Part shown: positions 54,260 to 63,045 of the stretch, piece by piece
How positions within the stretch are numbered: position 1 is the stretch's first letter
How the letters are laid out: each line of letters starts with the position of its first letter
NCBI RefSeq assembly: GCF_016638705.1
Contig: NZ_CP067341.1
Coordinates: 3,971,501 to 4,035,500, forward strand
Source: Lysinibacillus agricola
GTDB taxonomy: Bacteria > Bacillota > Bacilli > Bacillales_A > Planococcaceae
Length of the DNA: 64,000 bases
Direction of reading: 5' to 3'
Made by a program: the position numbers and the translations under genes
The notes under the pieces: generated by a model
The model's database searches: none
Seen by the model: only the letters and a program-made list of their open reading frames with translations
Told to the model about the DNA's origin: nothing

Positions 54260-55423
54260 TTACTTACATTTCTCAAATACAACTTTACCTCGACAAATAG
54301 TTTTTTGTACATTTAAATTTTCATCTAGTAATACAAAATCTGCATCATAGCCTTCTGCAATACGACCTTTAGTTGCAAGCTGTAATTGCTTAGCAGCATT
54401 CGTAGAGGACATTGCGACAATTTCTTGCAATGAGCAATTGGTGATTGCTTTCATATTTTTTACTGCTTGTTCCATCGTTAACACACTACCAGCTAAAGCC
54501 CCATTAGATAAATGAGCTCCGTCCTTAGAAACATGAACGGTTTGACCACCTAAATCATAATCACCATAATGTAAGCCTTTTGCCCGCATCGCATCGGTAA
54601 TTAAAATAATGCCCTTTGCGCCTTTCATACGATACGCTAGTTTTACAGCTTGAGGATGGCTATGCACGAAATCTACGATAATTTCGACCTTCACCTGATC
54701 CTCTAAAAGCACTGCTCCAACGACACCTGGATTGCGATGATGGAAAGGGCGCATTTGGTTATATAAATGTGTCGCCTGCCTTATTCCCAATGCTACTGCC
54801 CTATCCACCTCCTCAATTGTTGCGTCTGAATGGCCAATGGAAGCAATAATATTTAAATCCTTTAATGCTTCAATAAACGTAAAACCTCCCTCTACCTCAG
54901 GAGCAATTGTTACTTGTTTAATGCGTTGCTTACTTATTTTCTGCCAGGATGCGAATTGCTCAATAGACGGTAAAATAATGTACTCTATTGGCTGAGCGCC
55001 TGCCCGTTTTTTCGATACAAATGGCCCCTCTACATGTATACCTAATAAGCTTGCCTCATCATCATTATTTTCAAATTGGGCAACATTAGCTAAAGCGCTT
55101 TCAATTGCTTCTATAGATTGCGTCATAGTAGTAGCAAGGAAGCCTGTAACGCCTTCCTGAACTAAAGAGCGTGCCATTTGATGTAAAGCTAATTGCGTAG
55201 CATCCATCACATCATGCCCAGCAGAGCCATGTATGTGCATATCAACATAGCCGGGTAACAGTAACCAATTTTTATCTTTTCCATCTATATAGTGCTCGGC
55301 CTTATCAGATAAGTTATGACTTATTTTAACAATCCTACCATTATCAACGAATAAGTCGCCCTTAAACGGTGTTTCATCATGATTGACTATCGTAACATTA
55401 GATATTAAAAGCGTATTCTTCAA
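54260..55423 (-). CDS. nagA: N-acetylglucosamine-6-phosphate deacetylase
   Basis: Removes acetate from GlcNAc-6-P. 387 residues, amidohydrolase fold: HIHGSAGHDVMDA (near residue 64), metal Glu in GIHVEGPFVSKKRAGA, GHSDATIEE, His in FVHSHP and the catalytic Asp in LITDAMRAKG. First gene of the nagA-nagR-SIS-ptsH-ptsI-GNAT operon. Confidence 0.96.
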   Translation of the reverse strand: MKNTLLISNVTIVNHDETPFKGDLFVDNGRIVKISHNLSDKAEHYIDGKDKNWLLLPGYVDMHIHGSAGHDVMDATQLALHQMARSLVQEGVTGFLATTMTQSIEAIESALANVAQFENNDDEASLLGIHVEGPFVSKKRAGAQPIEYIILPSIEQFASWQKISKQRIKQVTIAPEVEGGFTFIEALKDLNIIASIGHSDATIEEVDRAVALGIRQATHLYNQMRPFHHRNPGVVGAVLLEDQVKVEIIVDFVHSHPQAVKLAYRMKGAKGIILITDAMRAKGLHYGDYDLGGQTVHVSKDGAHLSNGALAGSVLTMEQAVKNMKAITNCSLQEIVAMSSTNAAKQLQLATKGRIAEGYDADFVLLDENLNVQKTICRGKVVFEKCK

Positions 55424-55483
55424 TAGATCACCCCCTAAGCTTTTTTGAGGAGCTTTGCTGAAGTTAACAAGCTACCAATCTTT

Positions 55484-55520
55484 TTGGTATAGTTGTCTAT
55501 ACCAATTATATACGCTTTTA
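55484..55520 (-). promoter_or_regulatory. nagA promoter with dre-like operator
   Basis: TTGGTATAG TTGT CTATACCAA at 55484-55505 is a 9+4+9 palindrome. The minus strand reads ATTGGTATAGACAACT, close to known dre sites, and overlaps the end of a TATAAT (-10) box. This places NagR directly at the nagA start. Confidence 0.65.
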
Positions 55521-55567
55521 CAAAAATAAAAAGTATTTTTTCGTATTTTCTAAATTTTTAGCTAAAT

Positions 55568-55809
55568 TATCATAACGTGGAGTTGATCTCCGTTCTGGCT
55601 GAAGCGCTTTTCTGGGGGCGTCCAATGAGCCGCTTCACTCGCGATGCTCGCTCCAGGGTCTCGGGTCAACAGATGTTTTTTGCGCGAAGGCGAAGCGGCA
55701 GCGGCACCGTTGTTGGTCACGAAGGCGTTATCACAGGACGTGATGGTTGTAGCCTTCGTTCTTCTATTGCTGATCCCCAAGGAGTCTCCCAGCCTTCACT
55801 CCAATCAAC
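55568..55809. repeat. Mosaic palindromic repeat, copy near 6S RNA
   Basis: Modules in order: ATTATCATAACGTGGAGTTG, CGTCCAATGAGCCGCTTCAC, one GCGAAGGCGAAGCGGCAGC core, GTTGGTCACGAAGGCGTTAT, CACAGGACGTGATGG, TGATCCCCAAGGAGTCTCCC, TTCACTCCAATCAAC. Confidence 0.85.
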
Positions 55810-55877
55810 AAATTTGTTCTATTTTAAGTACTGCACAAGCAGTTGTCTCTTTGTAGATAACCATTTACATGCAGTAA

Positions 55878-55904
55878 AAAAGGAGCTATTTCAATGCTCC
55901 TTTT
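55878..55904 (-). terminator. Terminator of 6S RNA
   Basis: AAAAGGAGC/GCTCCTTTT with a 9-base loop, then a T run on the minus strand, 20 bases past the closing stem. Confidence 0.7.
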
Positions 55905-55923
55905 GTGCTTATTAATTATGTAT

Positions 55924-56123
55924 GACGAATCCCAATTGTGCCGTTATGCCAAGAACATTCGTTTTGAACCCGCAATTCGCAGGGGGGTGCCCGCTTTGCA
56001 GCTTTAAACGTCCCGCTCCGATGGGGCTTGTTTGCGACTACAAAATGAAGGCTCCCAATTCTATAGTGTTCGGTCAAAACTGTTAAGTAGAGTTAGCAGT
56101 AAGACAAACACATCAGGATTCGT
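55924..56123 (-). ncRNA. ssrS: 6S RNA
   Basis: On the minus strand the transcript begins near ACGAATCCTGATGTGTTTG, like B. subtilis 6S-1 (bsrA). The 3' end GGGATTCGT pairs with ACGAATCC to close a molecule of about 200 nt with a large central bubble and GC-rich apical stem (CCCCATCGGAGCGGGACG). The place, next to aspS and on the tcdA side, is that of bsrA. 6S RNA holds sigma-A RNA polymerase in stationary phase. Confidence 0.85.
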
Positions 56124-56204
56124 ATTACAGTTATAATAACACTATATTTCTGATAATTCAAACAATTTTCTTTTGAAACATCTAAATTCTTGCGAAAACG
56201 CAAA

Positions 56205-56250
56205 AAATACCTAGATTCTCAACAGTTTTTGCTAGAGAATCCAGGTATTT
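56205..56250 (-). terminator. Terminator of aspS
   Basis: A 16 bp stem (AAATACCTGGATTCTC and GAGAATCTAGGTATTT on the minus strand) followed by Ts. Confidence 0.8.
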
Positions 56251-56261
56251 AGACGTATTAA

Positions 56262-58031
56262 TTATTTTCTGAATGGTTTGATTCCTAGACTTAACTCGCT
56301 CAATTGTTCAGGAGACACTCCACTCGGTGCCTCTGTCATTAGGCAGCTAGCACTAGCTGTTTTCGGAAAGGCGATTGTGTCACGTAAATTATTGCGGCCC
56401 GCAAGTAGCATTACGAAACGGTCAAGACCAAATGCTAGACCTCCATGTGGTGGCACACCGTATTCAAATGCTTCTAATAAGAAACCAAATTGTGCCTTAG
56501 CTTCCTCTTCTGTGAAGCCAAGTAATTTAAACATTTTTTCTTGTAGATCGCGTTCATAAATACGTAATGAACCCCCACCAAGCTCATAACCGTTTAATAC
56601 GATATCATATGCTTGTGCTCGGACTGCCGAAGGATCAGTATCCATTAACGGGATATCTTCATCGAATGGACGTGTGAATGGATGATGTGCTGCATAGTAA
56701 CGACCATCTTCCTCAGAGTACTCAAATAATGGCCAATCCGTAATCCATAGGAATGCAAATTGTGATTCATCGATTAAGCCTAAATCTTGACCTAATTTCG
56801 TACGAAGTGCACCTAGAGATGCTGCTACAACAGACGCTTTATCAGCTACGAATACTAAAATATCGCCCACTTCAGCTTTCATATGTTCGATTAATGCAGC
56901 TGCTAATGCTTCGTCAAAGAATTTTGCAATTGGTCCGTTTAAGCCTTCTTCAGTTACTTTTAACCAAGCAAGACCTTTTGCTCCGTAAATACCAACAAAT
57001 TTTGTTAGTTCGTCCATGTCTTTACGAGAGTATTTATCTGCCGCACCTTTAATGTTGATACTTTTTACTTGCTTACCTTGTGCTACTGTATCAGCAAATA
57101 CTTTGAAATCGCAGCCATCAAAAATATCGTTTAATGCGACTAGTTCTAAACCGAAGCGTACGTCTGGTTTATCTGAGCCGTAACGATCCATCGCTTCCTG
57201 ATATTTCATCCGTTGGAATGGAGCAGGGATATCAATACCTTTTACTTCTTTCATAACAGATTGAATTAAGCGTTCGTTCATTTCTAAAACTTCTTCTTGT
57301 GTTAAGAAGCTTGTTTCAATATCAACTTGTGTAAACTCTGGCTGACGGTCAGCTCGTAAGTCTTCATCACGGAAGCAACGTGCAATTTGGAAGTACTTCT
57401 CAAAACCAGCCACCATTAATAATTGTTTAAATAGCTGAGGTGATTGTGGTAATGCATAGAATTCACCTTCATGAACACGTGATGGTACTAAATAGTCACG
57501 AGCACCTTCAGGAGTTGATTTCGTTAAAATTGGCGTCTCTACTTCTAAAAAGCCTTCGTTTTGTAAGAAGTTTCGAATTGTACGAGTAACGTCTGAACGC
57601 ATTTTAAATGTATCAAACATAGCAGGACGTCGCAGGTCGAGATAACGATATTTTAAACGTAAATCTTCAGATACGTCAGTGCGATCTTCGATTTGGAATG
57701 GTGTTGTTTTTGCCGTATTAATAACGATTAATTTTGTCGCTTCCACCTCAATTTTTCCGTTAGGTACATTGGGGTTAATTTGATCTTCTGCACGAAGAAT
57801 AACTGTTCCTTCCACTTCGATTACGTACTCACTACGCACTTTATCAGCTAAAGCATGTGCCTCAGCAACATCTGGACTGAACACAACTTGTGTGATTCCA
57901 GTACGGTCACGTAAATCAATGAAAATTAAACCACCAAGGTCGCGGCGACGTTGTACCCAACCTTTTAATACGACTTTTTCGCCTTGTAATGCTTCTGAAA
58001 GCTCGTTACTAGCATGTGTTCTTGTTGCCAT
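56262..58031 (-). CDS. aspS: Aspartyl-tRNA synthetase
   Basis: 589 residues, class IIb: N-terminal OB anticodon domain ([22 protein letters not shown]), motif 2 [16 protein letters not shown], bacterial GAD insertion, motif 3 [13 protein letters not shown]. It lies downstream of hisS as in B. subtilis; a mosaic repeat fills the gap between them. Confidence 0.97.
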   Translation of the reverse strand: MATRTHASNELSEALQGEKVVLKGWVQRRRDLGGLIFIDLRDRTGITQVVFSPDVAEAHALADKVRSEYVIEVEGTVILRAEDQINPNVPNGKIEVEATKLIVINTAKTTPFQIEDRTDVSEDLRLKYRYLDLRRPAMFDTFKMRSDVTRTIRNFLQNEGFLEVETPILTKSTPEGARDYLVPSRVHEGEFYALPQSPQLFKQLLMVAGFEKYFQIARCFRDEDLRADRQPEFTQVDIETSFLTQEEVLEMNERLIQSVMKEVKGIDIPAPFQRMKYQEAMDRYGSDKPDVRFGLELVALNDIFDGCDFKVFADTVAQGKQVKSINIKGAADKYSRKDMDELTKFVGIYGAKGLAWLKVTEEGLNGPIAKFFDEALAAALIEHMKAEVGDILVFVADKASVVAASLGALRTKLGQDLGLIDESQFAFLWITDWPLFEYSEEDGRYYAAHHPFTRPFDEDIPLMDTDPSAVRAQAYDIVLNGYELGGGSLRIYERDLQEKMFKLLGFTEEEAKAQFGFLLEAFEYGVPPHGGLAFGLDRFVMLLAGRNNLRDTIAFPKTASASCLMTEAPSGVSPEQLSELSLGIKPFRK

Positions 58032-58060
58032 TTATTTAATTCCTCCAAAATTTATTTGCC

Positions 58061-58312
58061 TATCACCATAATTTAGGGTTGATTTACGTTCCGACTGGGA
58101 GCGTCCGATGAGCCGCTTGGGCCAAAAGGATGTTGGTCACGAAGGCGTTATCACAGGACGTGATGTCTTAACCTTCGTTCCCTTGCTGGTTCGCCCCAGG
58201 GTCTCATCTGTGACGCTAATTCCCAAGGAGTCGCCCAGTCTTCACTCCAATCAACTTATCCACATGACATACGTTTTTACAAAATGTCATCCCTAACTTT
58301 TGGTGATGGACC
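58061..58312. repeat. Mosaic palindromic repeat between hisS and aspS
   Basis: Left end TATCACCATAATTTAGGGTT, then the GCGTCCGATGAGCCGCTTGG module, GATGTTGGTCACGAAGGCGT, CACAGGACGTGATG, CCCAAGGAGTCGCCCAGTCT, TCACTCCAATCAAC, and end block TGTCATCCCTAACTTTTGGT. It lacks the GCGAAAGC core, showing that the modules are independent. 58313-58493 holds nothing else. Confidence 0.85.
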
Positions 58313-58493
58313 ATTTATTTCACTTATGTAGCATACATTTCCTACTAAGTAGCGAATTGATGCCAAGGAAAATTAGATATCCGTTCATTGTTAAGGTGAA
58401 TTATCTGTCCAAAATGACATAGATATTTGGATCATTTAGACAGAAAATCCTGTATTGGCATAAACGATTTATGTTTTAACAGCTTGTGTTCGT

Positions 58494-59759
58494 TTATTGT
58501 TTTAATAGATAGTTCACTAATTCTGAGAACATGACTTTTTGTTGTTCACCTGATTCCATATGTTTAACAGTAGCTGCTTGCTCTTCAAGCTCTGTTTCAC
58601 CTAAAACGATCGTATATTTTGCACCTAAACGGTCTGCGGATTTCATCTGAGCTTTCATTTTACGATCTAAATAATCCATCTCCGTAGAAATGCCCTTTGC
58701 ACGGAAGGTACTTGTTAATTCTACCGTCTTTTGCTTTGCTTCATCGCCCATAGCAATCATATAGACATCGAGTCCTGATGCGGTATCTAATTCAACACCC
58801 TCAGCTTCAAGTGCAAGCAACAAACGTTCAATACTTAATGCAAAACCGATACCAGGTACTTCTGGTCCACCAATTTCTTGAACAAGACCATTATAGCGAC
58901 CTCCACCACAGAGTGTAGTAATTGCGCCAAAGCCAGAAGCCGTTGACATAATTTCAAAAGTCGTATGGTTGTAATAATCAAGACCTCTCACAAGATTTGG
59001 GTCGACCTCATACGTAATACCAAGTGTATCTAAATACGTTTTAACTTGAGCGAAATAGGCTGCTGACTCCTCTGTTAGGAAATCAGTTAACGCAGGAGCA
59101 GATTTCATTAATGGGTGCTCACGGTCTGCTTTACAGTCCAAAATACGCAGTGGATTTTTTTGCAAACGGTTTTGACAATCTGAACAAAACTCATGGATAT
59201 GTGGTTCAAAGTGTTGTAGCAGGGCTGTACGGTGTGTTTCACGTGTTTCTTTGTCGCCAAGTGAATTGATGACTAATTTTAAATCTTTTAAACCTGATGA
59301 TTCATAAACATCCATTGCTAGTGCTATTACTTCAGCATCAATAGCTGGGTCAGCTGAGCCAATTGCTTCTACACCGAATTGAACAAATTGACGATAGCGG
59401 CCTGCTTGTTGACGTTCATAACGGAACATTGGTCCTAAATATGAGAGCTTTACTGGTTGATCAGGTGCACCAAACATTTTATGTTCAACATAAGCACGAA
59501 CTACACCAGCTGTATTCTCCGGACGCAATGTTAACGAACGGCCACCGCGATCTTCAAATGTATACATTTCCTTTTGAACAACATCTGTTGTTTCACCGAC
59601 ACCACGCGCAAATAAATCTGTTTGCTCAAAAATTGGTGTACGAATTTCATTGTAGCGATAGACATGACAGATATCACGGATAATCGCTTCAACCTTTTGC
59701 CATTTTTCAGATTGACCAGGCAAAATATCTTGTGTCCCTCGCGGCACTTTAAAATTCAT
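58494..59759 (-). CDS. hisS: Histidyl-tRNA synthetase
   Basis: 421 residues, class II: N-terminal [10 protein letters not shown], motif 1 [10 protein letters not shown], motif 2 [17 protein letters not shown], His-A motif [14 protein letters not shown] and motif 3 [14 protein letters not shown], then an anticodon-binding domain. It is preceded by a T-box leader. Confidence 0.97.
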   Translation of the reverse strand: MNFKVPRGTQDILPGQSEKWQKVEAIIRDICHVYRYNEIRTPIFEQTDLFARGVGETTDVVQKEMYTFEDRGGRSLTLRPENTAGVVRAYVEHKMFGAPDQPVKLSYLGPMFRYERQQAGRYRQFVQFGVEAIGSADPAIDAEVIALAMDVYESSGLKDLKLVINSLGDKETRETHRTALLQHFEPHIHEFCSDCQNRLQKNPLRILDCKADREHPLMKSAPALTDFLTEESAAYFAQVKTYLDTLGITYEVDPNLVRGLDYYNHTTFEIMSTASGFGAITTLCGGGRYNGLVQEIGGPEVPGIGFALSIERLLLALEAEGVELDTASGLDVYMIAMGDEAKQKTVELTSTFRAKGISTEMDYLDRKMKAQMKSADRLGAKYTIVLGETELEEQAATVKHMESGEQQKVMFSELVNYLLKQ

Positions 59760-59845
59760 ATAAATACCTCCCTTATAGATTGCTTATGAGCAAGCTTACC
59801 TCTGGACTTCTCTCATGCTGAGCAACGTTCCCCTCAAATTTGTCC

Positions 59846-60122
59846 AATAAAAAAGCCCTCGCCACCTTGCATATTGCAAGGGACGAGAGCTGTATAAGCT
59901 TCCGCGGTTCCACCCTAGTTGACGCATCAAATACATGCGTCCTCCTCCTAATCGGATAACGGCCGATTCCGTTTTTTCCTACTAAGCATTACTTTTCAGA
60001 AAAAAGCCTCTCAAGTGTTGTTCACGTAATACATTTTTGTAGGAAAGATTGCAGCCTAGGTCTTTCCCTCTCTTTTCCAATAGAGGTACACGCTACTTGC
60101 TTGGTCATAAGCGGTTAATCAT
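59846..60122 (-). promoter_or_regulatory. T-box riboswitch leader of hisS
   Basis: On the minus strand AGGGTGGAACCGCGG (59902-59916) is the T-box sequence. The terminator is CTCTCGTCCCTTGC with GCAAGGTGGCGAGGGC and a T run (59846-59890). Upstream stem I includes an AGTA bulge in AAGCAAGTAGCG. The specifier should be a His codon; I could not fix it by eye. Confidence 0.9.
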
Positions 60123-60281
60123 TTTTTGATTACCCTTTATGTTAGTCACAACGAAAGGCAATGTCAACTGTTTTTGTTTTTTTTACAATACAGTCGTTAA
60201 AATAACAAATTCCATTACCTTTTTCCCACGAATTCTATTACTAAAGCATGGTAAAATAGCACAAGGAATAGGAGGAATCTG

Positions 60282-61856
60282 ATGAGGGCAAAATTTTTAC
60301 ATATTATAGTCATCTTCGCACTAGTGTTAACAATTGCGATTCCGAGTAAGAGCAATATTCAAAGTGCACTAGCCGACACCAGTGATCTAAAAGTAACTGG
60401 AACGATTCTTCATTTACGTGAGGGACCTGGACTGTCTTATCCAATCATAACAACATTAGAAGAGGGTGATCCGTTAACCTCTATTAATCGTGAGGGTGAC
60501 TGGATTCAAGTAAAAACAGGTAATTATGAAGGTTGGGTAGCATCCTGGCTTACAGCTCCAACTAACGCTAAACAAACGATTGATCAAACGTTGATTTCAC
60601 AGGTCGATCGTCTAAATATCCGTACTGAGCCTGATATTTCTTCAGCAGTTCTTGGACAATTATCAACAGGCAACCAAGCAAATCTTATTGAAAAAAATGG
60701 CGAATGGGCGAAAATAGATTGGAATGGACTAGTTGGTTGGGTATCCACGGACTATGTTACAATCAATGACCTACCTGAAAAAAAGGCTGAAGCTGATGAA
60801 CCTAAAGTCGAAGTATCTACAAAGAATGTCAACAAAGATACAACATTTACAGTTTTAGTGGATACACTTAATGTTCGTAAAGATCCAGACTTAAATGCTA
60901 AAAAAATAGGTACTGTTTCAAAAGGACAAGCCTATAAAGTACTGGCTCAGGAGCATAACTGGGTACAAATTCAATATAACGATAAAAAAGCAGGTTGGGT
61001 GTATAGCTTTTATGGTACTTTTTCAAATAAAAAAACGACATCAAAATCTTCTTCTTCGTCAGAGCTTGAATCTGTCACAATCATTTACAATGGGACAAAC
61101 CTTCGGACAGATGCAACAACAGCTGCTGATGTTGTTGAACGTGTAGATGCTGGTGAAACCTACCCTATTGTAGGTGCTAAAGATGACTTTTATGAAATAC
61201 AAGTAGATGATAAAACTGCATTTGTGGCGAACTGGGTTGTTACTACTACTTCGTCAAGCAAAGCTGCTACTGCAACAAAAGAGGAAAAACCCAAACCGCG
61301 CAAGAAAGGCACTTTAAATGGACTAACTATAGTCGTAGATGCTGGGCACGGTGGTAATGATCACGGCACTACCGGACAACGTGGAACAAATGAGAAGGAA
61401 ATTACTTTGAAAACAGCATCTCTCCTTGCTTCAAAGCTGAGTGCAGCTGGTGCAAATGTTATCATGACAAGAGAATCAGATGAGTATGTAGCACTCCGTA
61501 AACGTGTATCAATTGCGCACCAGTATGAAGCAGATGCTTTTATCAGTATTCATTATGATGCAACGGATGATAGCTCCATAAATGGCTTCACATCATATTA
61601 TATGAACAATAATCAACAGGGCCTTGCAGAGGCAATAAATGCCGGACTTTCAAGTAAAATCGATTTAAAGGATCGTGGTACTCAACAAGGTAATTATTTA
61701 GTTCTACGAGAAAATCGTCAAAAAGCTGTCCTCATTGAGCTAGGCTTCTTAAGTAATGCCAGTGAGGAACGTTTTATTACAACCGCTAAATTCCGAGAAC
61801 AAGCTTCTCTCGGCATCTATCAAGGCATTCTAAATTACTTTAACGAAAACCAATAA
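60282..61856 (+). CDS. Secreted N-acetylmuramoyl-L-alanine amidase with four SH3b domains
   Basis: 524 residues: signal peptide (about 1-31, cut near SALA), four bacterial SH3 domains (about 33-95, 103-165, 188-250, 262-325), a Lys/Pro linker and a zinc amidase_3 domain (about 345-520). Zinc and catalytic residues: His in DAGHGG, Glu in GTNEKEIT, His in ISIHYDA and Glu in LIELGFLSN. Cleaves the lactyl-Ala bond in peptidoglycan. Matches B. subtilis YrvJ by place, upstream of hisS. Confidence 0.93.
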   Translation: MRAKFLHIIVIFALVLTIAIPSKSNIQSALADTSDLKVTGTILHLREGPGLSYPIITTLEEGDPLTSINREGDWIQVKTGNYEGWVASWLTAPTNAKQTIDQTLISQVDRLNIRTEPDISSAVLGQLSTGNQANLIEKNGEWAKIDWNGLVGWVSTDYVTINDLPEKKAEADEPKVEVSTKNVNKDTTFTVLVDTLNVRKDPDLNAKKIGTVSKGQAYKVLAQEHNWVQIQYNDKKAGWVYSFYGTFSNKKTTSKSSSSSELESVTIIYNGTNLRTDATTAADVVERVDAGETYPIVGAKDDFYEIQVDDKTAFVANWVVTTTSSSKAATATKEEKPKPRKKGTLNGLTIVVDAGHGGNDHGTTGQRGTNEKEITLKTASLLASKLSAAGANVIMTRESDEYVALRKRVSIAHQYEADAFISIHYDATDDSSINGFTSYYMNNNQQGLAEAINAGLSSKIDLKDRGTQQGNYLVLRENRQKAVLIELGFLSNASEERFITTAKFREQASLGIYQGILNYFNENQ

Positions 61857-61958
61857 TTTTTCACTAAAAAAGCTGCTAAGGAAAGTAGAATTGTGCTTCC
61901 CTTGCAGCTTTTTTACTATTATCAGCCAAATTTGCGGTTTTAATATGATTTCTTTCAT
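61830..61958 (-). CDS. Doubtful 42-codon ORF with strong ribosome binding site
   Basis: AGAAAGGAGGGC lies five bases before an ATG opening MKEIILKPQIWLIIVKK. The frame passes through the amidase terminator and into its 3' end, which makes a full-length product doubtful. It may be the stump of a lost gene. Confidence 0.25.
   Translation of the reverse strand: MKEIILKPQIWLIIVKKLQGKHNSTFLSSFFSEKLLVFVKVI
61866..61914. terminator. Terminator of the amidase gene
   Basis: AAAAAAGCTGC/GCAGCTTTTTT outer arms with GGAAAG/CTTCC extension, ten bases after the stop. It is symmetric enough to work in both directions. Confidence 0.8.
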
Positions 61959-62215
61959 ATTATGCCCTCCTTTCTACTGCTCTTTTCTTAACTAACGCAA
62001 TTTCTTTTATTTTATTATAGATTATGCTTCTACAAATATTCCCAAGAAACCTTTTATACTATGATTATTCTTAGTGTAATCATTGCGTTGGTCTCATTAA
62101 TTTGGTGTAGGTAAATTTCTATCGATAAATAGGCGAATGCTTCTTACTGCTGAAATAAGTTAAAACAAAAAAGACCTCCAACTCATAGTATATGAGTATG
62201 AAGGTCCTTATGCGC
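61959..62215. other. Gap downstream of the DUF2642 gene
   Basis: AT-rich with no gene. At about 62167-62210 AAAAAAGACCT...AAGGTCCTT forms a probable terminator for the DUF2642 gene. Confidence 0.45.
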
Positions 62216-62431
62216 TTATTTTTTGTTTGTTGCCAATGTAACCCATAAAACTTCCTCCATGCGAATGAAGAACGGCGTACGGCTAACCTCTACAACGATA
62301 TCGTCAGGTAATACAGAGATTAATTTTCCTTGTTGGATATTTTTCTCGGTTTGCACTACGATTGGCTGACCAACCATCATGTTAAGAGTTTCGTATAAAT
62401 ATGGATTTGATATGCTTCCCATCTGCGTCAT
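62216..62431 (-). CDS. DUF2642 family protein (YuzF-like)
   Basis: 71 residues with a DUF2642 core: PYLYETLNMMVGQPIVVQTE, GKLISVLPDDIVVEV, TPFFIRMEEVLWV, a small Sm-like beta fold. Family members occur in spore formers, some in the spore coat. Starting at the ATG (MTQMGS) gives a ten-base gap to AAGGAAG; a TTG two codons earlier is possible. Function unknown. Confidence 0.8.
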   Translation of the reverse strand: MTQMGSISNPYLYETLNMMVGQPIVVQTEKNIQQGKLISVLPDDIVVEVSRTPFFIRMEEVLWVTLATNKK

Positions 62432-62503
62432 CTTCAATACACTTCCTTCCTACAAAACTAACCATACTTTTTAATGTATGAAGGAATTATAGGAAATGTA
62501 CCA

Positions 62504-62944
62504 CTATTTTGACTCAAGAAGTATTGTAATCGGACCATCATTTGTAAGTGCAACATCCATCATTGCACCAAATATCCCTGTCTCCACATGTAAACCGTGT
62601 TCACGTAAGGCATTATTAAAAGCCTCCCATAACGGTTTCGCAACTTCTGGTCTTGCCGCACTTGTAAAACTTGGGCGATTTCCTTTTTTTGCATCCCCAT
62701 ACAATGTAAATTGTGAGACGGATAGAATAGCTCCTCCACGCTCTAAAATGGAATGATTCATTTTTCCATCAGCATCTTCCCAAAGGCGGAGATTAGCTAC
62801 TTTTTTTGCTAAATATTCAACATCCTCTTGTGTGTCCTCATGTGTAATGCCTACCAGAAGAACATAACCGCTATCAATAGCTCCCGTTACTTTTCCGTCA
62901 ACAATAACAGAGGCTGCTTTACTACGTTGTAAAACTACTTTCAT
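62504..62944 (-). CDS. dtd: D-aminoacyl-tRNA deacylase
   Basis: 146 residues. Removes D-amino acids (and Gly from tRNA-Ala) from tRNA. Conserved blocks: N-terminal [30 protein letters not shown] and the cross-subunit [10 protein letters not shown] close to the C terminus. It follows relA as in most Bacilli. Confidence 0.96.
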   Translation of the reverse strand: MKVVLQRSKAASVIVDGKVTGAIDSGYVLLVGITHEDTQEDVEYLAKKVANLRLWEDADGKMNHSILERGGAILSVSQFTLYGDAKKGNRPSFTSAARPEVAKPLWEAFNNALREHGLHVETGIFGAMMDVALTNDGPITILLESK

Positions 62945-63045
62945 TCTTTAAAACCTCAATTCTGCCATTGTATGCACCAGAAGATTCAATTTTGGTACAC
63001 AGTAAAGTTACTTTACCCAACTATCAATTCAGTAAAAAATATCAA

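Noticed and set aside
58313..58493. Separate terminator between hisS and aspS
   Set aside because: I found no hairpin with a T tract here other than the mosaic repeat fold, so the two genes may still be co-transcribed.
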